Below the pieces are notes generated by a model that searched no databases, was not told the origin of the DNA, and was given only the letters and a program-made list of their open reading frames with translations. From Streptomyces sp. NBC_00271 (GTDB lineage: Bacteria > Actinomycetota > Actinomycetes > Streptomycetales > Streptomycetaceae), in the NCBI RefSeq assembly GCF_036178845.1, contig NZ_CP108070.1, positions 10,044,001-10,108,000 on the forward strand: 64,000 bases of DNA. The letters run 5' to 3'. Of this stretch, positions 58,848 through 64,000 are shown in pieces. Positions within the stretch are counted from its first letter, which is position 1. The number at the start of each line of letters is the position of its first letter. Made by a program: the position numbers and the translations under genes.

Positions 58848-59879
58848 ATGAACGCCGAAGGACTCGTCGAGGTCGTACTGCCGGGCAAGGTGGAGCCGGA
58901 AGGGCTGGAGATCCGGCACGGAGCCGTGCCCGCCGCGGGCCCCGGCCAGGTCGTGATCCGGATGGAGGCGACCGGGGTCTCCTTCGCGGAGCAGCAGATG
59001 CGCCGCGGCCGGTACTACGACCAGCCTGCGTTCCCGTTCGTGCCCGGCTACGACCTGGTCGGCACCATCCTCACGACCGGCGACGGCGTCGAGCCCGCTC
59101 TGGCCGGCACCCGGGTCGCCGCGCTGGTCAAGGTCGGCGGCTGGGCGAGCCACGTGCTCGTCGACGCGGCGGACGTGGTGCCGGTGCCCGACGGGATCGG
59201 CGCGGCGGAGGCGGAGACCGTGGTGGTCAACGGCATCACCGCCTGGCAGATGCTGCACCGCAAGGCACGCGTCCGCGCGGGGCAGACCATCCTGGTCCAC
59301 GGTGCCAACGGCGGCGTCGGCTCGGTCCTGGTCCAGCTCGCCCAGGCCGCGGACGTGAAGGTGATCGGCACGGCGTCCGCGCGTCACCACGACGCGCTGC
59401 GGGAGCGGGGCGTCATCCCCGTCGACTACCGCACCGAGGACGTGGCCGCACGGGTCCGCGAGCTCGCACCCGCCGGGGTGGACGCCGTCTTCGACCACGT
59501 CGGCGGCCGCAGCGCGGTCGACTCCTGGCACCTCCTCGCGCCCGGCGGCACGCTCGTCTCGTACGGCAGCGCCTCCACCCGGGACGACGAGGGCTCCAAG
59601 CAGTGGCCCGTGCTCAAGCTGCTCGGCCGGGTATGGCTGTGGAACGCGCTGCCCAACCGTCGCCGCGCCTACTTCTTCAACGTCTGGGCCGGGCGGGCGC
59701 TGGCCAAGAACCGGTTCCGGGCCCAACTGCGCGCCGACCTCACCCAGGTCTTCGGAGCCCTCCAGCGCGGTGACGTCACCGCCCAGATCGCCGCCCAACT
59801 GCCCCTCACCCGCGCCGCCGACGCTCTGCGACTGGCCGAGTCCGGCACCGTCGCCGGGAAGGTCGTGCTGAACCCGTAG
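58848..59879 (+). CDS. Medium-chain dehydrogenase/reductase (quinone-oxidoreductase-like)
   Basis: The 343-residue protein has the GroES-like half (GPGQVVIRMEATGVSFAEQQMRRG, FVPGYDLVGTI) and the Rossmann loop ILVHGANGGVGSVLVQLAQ, with no zinc-ligand cysteines. It is a zinc-less MDR, likely NADPH-dependent. ATG 58848 has GGAGG six bases upstream. Its leader is AT-rich and carries a palindromic promoter, suggesting tight induction by a reactive or xenobiotic compound. Confidence 0.88.
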   Translation: MNAEGLVEVVLPGKVEPEGLEIRHGAVPAAGPGQVVIRMEATGVSFAEQQMRRGRYYDQPAFPFVPGYDLVGTILTTGDGVEPALAGTRVAALVKVGGWASHVLVDAADVVPVPDGIGAAEAETVVVNGITAWQMLHRKARVRAGQTILVHGANGGVGSVLVQLAQAADVKVIGTASARHHDALRERGVIPVDYRTEDVAARVRELAPAGVDAVFDHVGGRSAVDSWHLLAPGGTLVSYGSASTRDDEGSKQWPVLKLLGRVWLWNALPNRRRAYFFNVWAGRALAKNRFRAQLRADLTQVFGALQRGDVTAQIAAQLPLTRAADALRLAESGTVAGKVVLNP

Positions 59880-59974
59880 CAGGTTCTTCCGCAGCCGTCC
59901 GAACGCGCACCTTGCCGCCGATCGCACACCTCACCCCTGCCATCCCTCCCTCACCCGAAACGCGAGGAACCGCC

Positions 59975-60565
59975 ATGTCCGCCACCCCCACCGCGACCCC
60001 CGCCACCCCGAGGCGTCACCGGGCGCGACTGCTCGTCCCCGCGGCGATCGCCGTCCTCGCCTTCACCGCCACGACGGCCGCCGCGGACACCTCACCGACC
60101 ACCGCGGCCGAGCGGACGGCCACGGCTCACGACCGTGGGGCGGCCGAGCAGAAGCCGAAGGCGATGCTCGACGCGTGGCTGCGGCTCTGGAACGGCGACG
60201 TCGCCCAGGCCCCGGGCATCATCTCTCCCGGCTTCCGGGTCCACGCCGCCCTCCTCGACGGCGGTGACGGCAGCTCCATCCGGGGCGTCGACGGCGTGGT
60301 GGCCTGGATCGGCCAGACCCGCGCGGCATTCCGCGACCTGCGCTTCACCATCGAGGTCCCCCCGCTGGTCGACGGCCGCTACGCATCGGTGCGCTGGACG
60401 GCCACCGGCACCTACGCCGGCGGCTTCCCCGGCGCCAAGGCCCAGCCGGGGACCGTGGTCACCTTCACCGGCACCGACACACTCCGCATGCGGGACGGCA
60501 GGTTCGCGGAGTACTGGGTCAACACCGACACCCTGAGCCTGCTCACCCAGCTCCAGGCACTCTGA
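59975..60565 (+). CDS. Secreted SnoaL-like (ester cyclase-type) protein
   Basis: The 196-residue protein has a basic start and signal helix (ARLLVPAAIAVLAFTATTAAA), then an NTF2-like domain: AMLDAWLRLWNGDVAQAP, GVDGVVAWIGQTRAAFRDLRFTIE, and YASVRWTATGTYAGGFPG, DGRFAEYWVNTDTLSLLTQL. Family members bind small hydrophobic ligands or catalyse cyclisation. GAGGAA lies before ATG 59975. No partner gene is evident. Confidence 0.82.
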   Translation: MSATPTATPATPRRHRARLLVPAAIAVLAFTATTAAADTSPTTAAERTATAHDRGAAEQKPKAMLDAWLRLWNGDVAQAPGIISPGFRVHAALLDGGDGSSIRGVDGVVAWIGQTRAAFRDLRFTIEVPPLVDGRYASVRWTATGTYAGGFPGAKAQPGTVVTFTGTDTLRMRDGRFAEYWVNTDTLSLLTQLQAL

Positions 60566-60836
60566 AGCACGCCCCCCGAGGCAGGGACGGTGACGGGTGT
60601 GTCGTCGGCACGGTCCGGTGCCTGACATGCCGCTGAGTGGAGCAATGACGGGTACGCCGTGCCGCGGCGCAGCAGGCTGGGCGTCCTGCCGAAACCGTGT
60701 GCCAGGAGTTCCGTGTGAACAGGCTGCATGAAACGAGCCGTCAGTCGTGTCGTCCGCTCGCGGGCCCGCTCTCGGTGCACTCCCCTGCCTTGCTGGTGTC
60801 CGCGCTCCCGCCCCTCGCACAGCGTCGCGGGACACC

Positions 60837-62027
60837 GTGAGGTGGCGGGGCCGTGGCGCGGAGGCGGCGAGCCCAGCGCCGCACCCGAACAGCACGGGCC
60901 GCTCACTGCCGGCACCCCCCATGTGGATGCGCTGGCTCCCCCTCTTCTACGTCGCGGCCGTCCTGTTGATCGAGCCCATCACGCCCGTGCAGTGGCCGGT
61001 GAGCTTCCTGCTGATCGCTCTCCCGCTGGTGGCCGCCTTCGCCCACGGCCCCGTGATGGTCGTCTGTGTCACCGTCTTCGCCGTGGCGCTCGAAGGGGTT
61101 CTGGCCGGTACCCCGTGCTGTGCGGGACGTTCCGTCGGCTACCTGTGGGACCGCCACTACGTGGCCGCCTACTTCTGCACCGTTCTCATCGGCACTCTGG
61201 GAACCATCCTGGCCGTCAGCCGGATGCGACGGGAGCGCACGCTGGCCACCGTGCGCTTCGTGGCCGAGATCGCCCAGCGCGTCCTGCTCAGGCCTGTTCC
61301 GCACCGCGTCGGTGACATCCTGGTGGAGAGCTTCTACCTCTCCGCCGACGCGGAGGCACACGTCGGAGGCGATCTCTACGAGGCGGTGCCCACGACGTAC
61401 GGCCTGCGCCTCGTGATCGGCGACGTCCGGGGCAAGGGTCTGTTCGCCGTGGAGACCGCCGCCGCCCTGCTCGGCGCCTTCCGGGAGGCCGCCCACGACG
61501 AGCCCGACCTCGCCGCCCTGGCGGGCCGGGTGGAGACCAGCATGAGCCGCCGGGCCGCCGACTACGCCAGCAGCGACATGGCCGAGCGCTTCGTCACCGC
61601 GGTCTTCGCGGAAATCGTGAGTCCCGACCGTGTCGTGCGGATCGTCAACTGCGGCCACCCGCCCCCTCTGCTCATCAGCGCCGCCGAAGTCACCGAACTG
61701 GAGACGGACCGGTCCTCACCGCCCCTCAACCTCGGTGTGCTCGTCGGTGAGCCGTACCGCACCGACGAACATCCCTTTCGGCCGGGCGACCAGCTCCTGC
61801 TGTACACCGACGGCGTCACCGAGACACGCGACCGGGACGGCGCCTTCTACCCGCTCGTCCAGCGCATCCGCTCCTGGGGCCTCCTCCCGCCCCGAGAACT
61901 CCTCGACCGGCTCCACCACGATCTGCTCGCCTACAGCGACAACCGTCTCAACGACGACACGGCCGCCCTCATCGCCTACTACATCCCCGACGGACCGCGG
62001 GCACCCACCGACCCGCACGTGCTCTGA
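60837..62027 (+). CDS. Membrane-anchored SpoIIE/PP2C phosphatase
   Basis: The protein has N-terminal helices (PLFYVAAVLLIEPITPVQWP, SFLLIALPLVAAFA, YFCTVLIGTLGTILAV), then AEAHVGGDLYEAV, RLVIGDVRGKGLFAVET, VNCGHPPPLLIS, QLLLYTDGVTETRD and LNDDTAALIAY, a full PP2C_SIG domain. It closely parallels the phosphatase at 44183. The start is uncertain: GTG 60837 (used), GTG 60747 or ATG 60921 are all possible and none has a clear ribosome site. With the two other PP2C genes it makes three in this window. Confidence 0.85.
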   Translation: MRWRGRGAEAASPAPHPNSTGRSLPAPPMWMRWLPLFYVAAVLLIEPITPVQWPVSFLLIALPLVAAFAHGPVMVVCVTVFAVALEGVLAGTPCCAGRSVGYLWDRHYVAAYFCTVLIGTLGTILAVSRMRRERTLATVRFVAEIAQRVLLRPVPHRVGDILVESFYLSADAEAHVGGDLYEAVPTTYGLRLVIGDVRGKGLFAVETAAALLGAFREAAHDEPDLAALAGRVETSMSRRAADYASSDMAERFVTAVFAEIVSPDRVVRIVNCGHPPPLLISAAEVTELETDRSSPPLNLGVLVGEPYRTDEHPFRPGDQLLLYTDGVTETRDRDGAFYPLVQRIRSWGLLPPRELLDRLHHDLLAYSDNRLNDDTAALIAYYIPDGPRAPTDPHVL

Positions 62028-62037
62028 GCCGGGGCGA

Positions 62038-62298
62038 TCAGCGAGGATCCGGGCGGCCGCTCGTGATGCGGTTCCACAGGGAGCGGGTGGCACCGAAGCC
62101 GCTCTCGTGGACCCACACGTGCGTGCAGGACGGGCACTGAAGGTGGAGCAGGCTGCCGGTGTTGGAGAGCAGATAGCGCCAGTGGTCGGAGCAGGTGCGC
62201 CGTTGCTCGCACGGTGCGCAGCCGCGACTGTCGTTGCAGTTCGGACAGCTCACCCAGGCACGGCGCCCGCGGTCCGCCTGCGGGTCAAGCGGCAGCAT
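62038..62298 (-). CDS. Small zinc-ribbon-like protein
   Basis: The 86-residue protein has CPNCNDSRGCAPC, CSDHWRYLLSNTG and LQCPSCTHVWVHE, several CxxC pairs that would hold one or two zinc ions. I recognise this as a conserved actinomycete small protein of unknown role. It overlaps the next gene's end by 14 bases. Confidence 0.65.
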   Translation of the reverse strand: MLPLDPQADRGRRAWVSCPNCNDSRGCAPCEQRRTCSDHWRYLLSNTGSLLHLQCPSCTHVWVHESGFGATRSLWNRITSGRPDPR

Positions 62299-62551
62299 GG
62301 CCGCCTCCGCGCGGGGGCAGCACGCCGGCCGCGACCAGGTCGTCGTACAGGCGTTGCTGCTCCTCGTCGAGACCGGAGTACAGCAGGTCGTACGCGGCCT
62401 CCTCGCCGCGCATGACCTCCATCGGGTCCCAGTCGGGGCCGAGGGCGGCCAGGACCTGGGCCTGTCGTTGCACCTCCTGCGCGCTGAGGTCGACGGAGAA
62501 GTCGACCAGCGCGGGGGTGCCGTCGGGGGGCGGGGGGTTATGTGGGGCCAT
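62285..62551 (-). CDS. Small conserved Streptomyces protein (DUF6400-like)
   Basis: The 88-residue protein has SVDLSAQEVQRQAQVLAALG, then PDWDPMEVMRGEEAAYDLLY and SGLDEEQQRLYDDLVAAGVLP, a pattern I recall as a conserved actinomycete small protein. Function is unknown. ATG 62551 is the best start. Confidence 0.6.
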   Translation of the reverse strand: MAPHNPPPPDGTPALVDFSVDLSAQEVQRQAQVLAALGPDWDPMEVMRGEEAAYDLLYSGLDEEQQRLYDDLVAAGVLPPRGGGHAAA

Positions 62552-62683
62552 GAAACGAAACTTAGGTATGCCTTCTTTGCCGGGGCAAGAGGGGGTGGTC
62601 GAAGTCACAGCAGGTCGGCGGCGGTTTCGACGGTCTTTGCCGGGTCGCTCATGCCGGATCGCCGCCCGTTGCGCCCGGAGCGG

Positions 62684-63388
62684 TCAACTGGGCTTTTCGC
62701 CGGTTTCGCAGATGCGGCGGGCGATCTCGCGCAGTTTGATGTTGTGGTCCTGGGACGCCTTCTTGAGCAGCTTGAACGCCGAGTCCTCGGTCAGCGCGTA
62801 GCGCTCCATGAGGATGCCCATGGCCTCGCCGATCTCGTGACGGGTCTCCAGGGCGTCACCGAGCTGCTGATGCGTACGGGCCGCGGAGAAGGCCACGGCC
62901 GCGTGCGAGGCGAGGATCCAGCCGGCCCGCTGAGCGGCCTCGTCGAAGGTGCGCGGCCGGCGGGAGTACAGGTTGAGGGCCCCGAGCTCGTCGTCCTCGG
63001 TGAAGAGGAGGAAGCCCATCACGCTCCCCATGCCCAGCCTTCTCAGCTCGGGGGCGAAGTGGGACCAGCGCTCATGCGGCCGGCTCAGGTCCTCGATGGT
63101 GTAGATCTGCTGACGGTCGGTCACGGCGTCGAAGCACGGGCCTTCCCGCAGATCCTGCTGGATCCGGTCCGCACGTCGCACCACGTCGCTCGTCGCCGCC
63201 AGAGGACGCACCTCGCCCCGCCGCACGGTGAGGATGCCGGCGTCGTCGCAGCCGTTGATCAGAACCGACGCATGCTCCACGACGCGGTCCAGTGTGCCCT
63301 GGACCGTGTCCTGGGCCAGCAGATCCCGCGCCATGTCCGCCAGGGCGACGGCGAACTGCTCCCAGACCTCGCCGGGCTCATGGGACAT
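62684..63388 (-). CDS. GAF-ANTAR regulator
   Basis: The 234-residue protein has a GAF-like sensor (VLINGCDDAGILTVRRGE, GFLLFTEDDELGALNLYS) and a C-terminal ANTAR RNA-binding helix bundle (IGEAMGILMERYALTEDSAFKLLKKASQDHNIKLREIA). ANTAR proteins antiterminate by binding paired hairpins in target leaders. No partner hairpins were identified in the window. Confidence 0.88.
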   Translation of the reverse strand: MSHEPGEVWEQFAVALADMARDLLAQDTVQGTLDRVVEHASVLINGCDDAGILTVRRGEVRPLAATSDVVRRADRIQQDLREGPCFDAVTDRQQIYTIEDLSRPHERWSHFAPELRRLGMGSVMGFLLFTEDDELGALNLYSRRPRTFDEAAQRAGWILASHAAVAFSAARTHQQLGDALETRHEIGEAMGILMERYALTEDSAFKLLKKASQDHNIKLREIARRICETGEKPS

Positions 63389-63646
63389 GTGCCACCTGCT
63401 TGTTCGTCGAAGCGCCGCCGACGCTCATCCGCGATCCCATCTTGCCACTCGGGCGTCCCCGCCGCGCCGGACGGGCGGGTGGGGGCGCCGTGCCCGTACA
63501 CGGCTGTCCGCGTCGTTCCTCGTTCAAACCGCGCCGTCCCCGCGAAACCGTCTGTTTCGCAGGTGCGATCAAGGGTGACCCGAAGGAGGACCGAAGTCCG
63601 ACGAACAACGGATCGCGCAAGACCATCGCGATCACAGGAGGCCCCC

Positions 63647-63907
63647 ATGAACGACTGGCGCGAGTCCGCGGCCTGCCGGAGCGTCGACCCCGATCTGTTC
63701 TTCCCCATCGGCAGCACAGGTCCCGCGCTGCCGCAGATCGAGGAGGCGAAGGCCGTCTGCCGGCACTGCCCCGTCCGTGAGGAGTGCCTGAGCTGGGCGC
63801 TCGACACGGGGCAGACCATCGGCGTCTGGGGCGGTACGAGTGAGACCGAACGGCGCGCGCTGAGGCGGCGTACGGTCGCCCGCAGGTCCCGGGACACCGG
63901 ATCGTAG
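63647..63907 (+). CDS. WhiB-family iron-sulfur regulator
   Basis: The 86-residue protein has four cysteine ligands (Cys10, Cys38, Cys41, Cys47) for a 4Fe-4S cluster, in the spacing C..CRHC..C, and the GVWGG turn (59-63), followed by a basic tail (RRALRRRTVARR). ATG 63647 has AGGAGG ten bases upstream. It binds sigma factors and controls development or stress genes. The 230-odd bases upstream to the ANTAR gene hold its promoter. Confidence 0.93.
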   Translation: MNDWRESAACRSVDPDLFFPIGSTGPALPQIEEAKAVCRHCPVREECLSWALDTGQTIGVWGGTSETERRALRRRTVARRSRDTGS

Positions 63908-64000
63908 GCACGCGGGTCGCGAAGGGTGGGCGACGCCCGCGCGGTGCGAGGACACCCTGTGCGAAGGCGCGTGGGGCGAGGAAGAGCAAGACATCCCGCC

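Noticed and set aside
62555..62580. Partial iron box (TTAGGTATGCC) upstream of the small conserved gene
   Set aside because: Only one half of the DmdR/IdeR palindrome is present and the right half does not match.

Overview
This window is chromosomal DNA from a high-GC actinomycete, almost certainly a Streptomyces. The evidence is very high third-position GC, many GTG/TTG starts, rare TTA codons, SpoIIE/PP2C phosphatases with ATPase domains, WhiB and ANTAR regulators, a streptogrisin-type protease and an LAETG wall-anchored protein.

Positions 1-8000 hold oxidoreductases and debris. An F420-reductase-like gene sits beside a decayed paralogue, followed by an epimerase and another F420-reductase-like gene. 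Then come an ankyrin/HEAT gene whose 3' end runs into IS5-family scraps, an MFS fragment and a secreted GH92 mannosidase behind a LacI-type palindrome. Positions 8000-15250 look like a sugar/inositol catabolic locus: a wrecked aldehyde dehydrogenase, an IolE-like TIM barrel, two Gfo/Idh dehydrogenases plus a miniature relic, a PhyH dioxygenase, a LacI regulator and a PIG-L deacetylase. Positions 15470-17030 are a second scrap yard with two oppositely facing IS110 fragments. Positions 17079-23100 carry a thioesterase, azlCD with a frameshifted Lrp/AsnC regulator and a clear operator, a quinone oxidoreductase with PadR, and a frameshifted Tat-exported flavoprotein.

Positions 23351-36532 are the most interesting part: a compact, probably uncharacterised biosynthetic locus. 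A divergent four-gene ECF importer faces a thymidylate-synthase-like enzyme with an Asp at the base-reading Asn position, as in cytosine hydroxymethylases. It is followed, tightly packed, by a B12-type radical SAM enzyme, a methyltransferase, a HAD phosphatase, a small P-loop kinase, two tandem FemAB/GNAT-like proteins, a PhyH oxygenase and an MFS exporter. TTA codons in both the radical SAM gene and the ECF S-component gene suggest bldA control. Immediately downstream a cobalamin riboswitch controls cbtBA (cobalt uptake), which could feed the B12-dependent step. The product is unknown; a modified pyrimidine or nucleoside is my inference.

Positions 38136-46570 hold a sortase substrate, a VOC protein with a WYL regulator, a multi-domain SpoIIE phosphatase, an IclR regulator, a second PP2C phosphatase with a pentad-repeat tail, and a secreted CAP-domain protein. 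Positions 47026-57388 are a nearly complete phenylacetate catabolic locus (paaABCDE, paaH, an enoyl-CoA hydratase, a frameshifted thiolase, paaN, and divergent paaI-paaK) with two matching TetR/PaaR-like palindromes. The right end holds a frameshifted S1 protease, a reductase, a SnoaL-like secreted protein, a third PP2C phosphatase, two small conserved proteins, a GAF-ANTAR regulator and a WhiB protein.

Several genes are broken by what looks like a single missing G or C in a homopolymer run. These may be assembly errors rather than real mutations, and I mark them individually.
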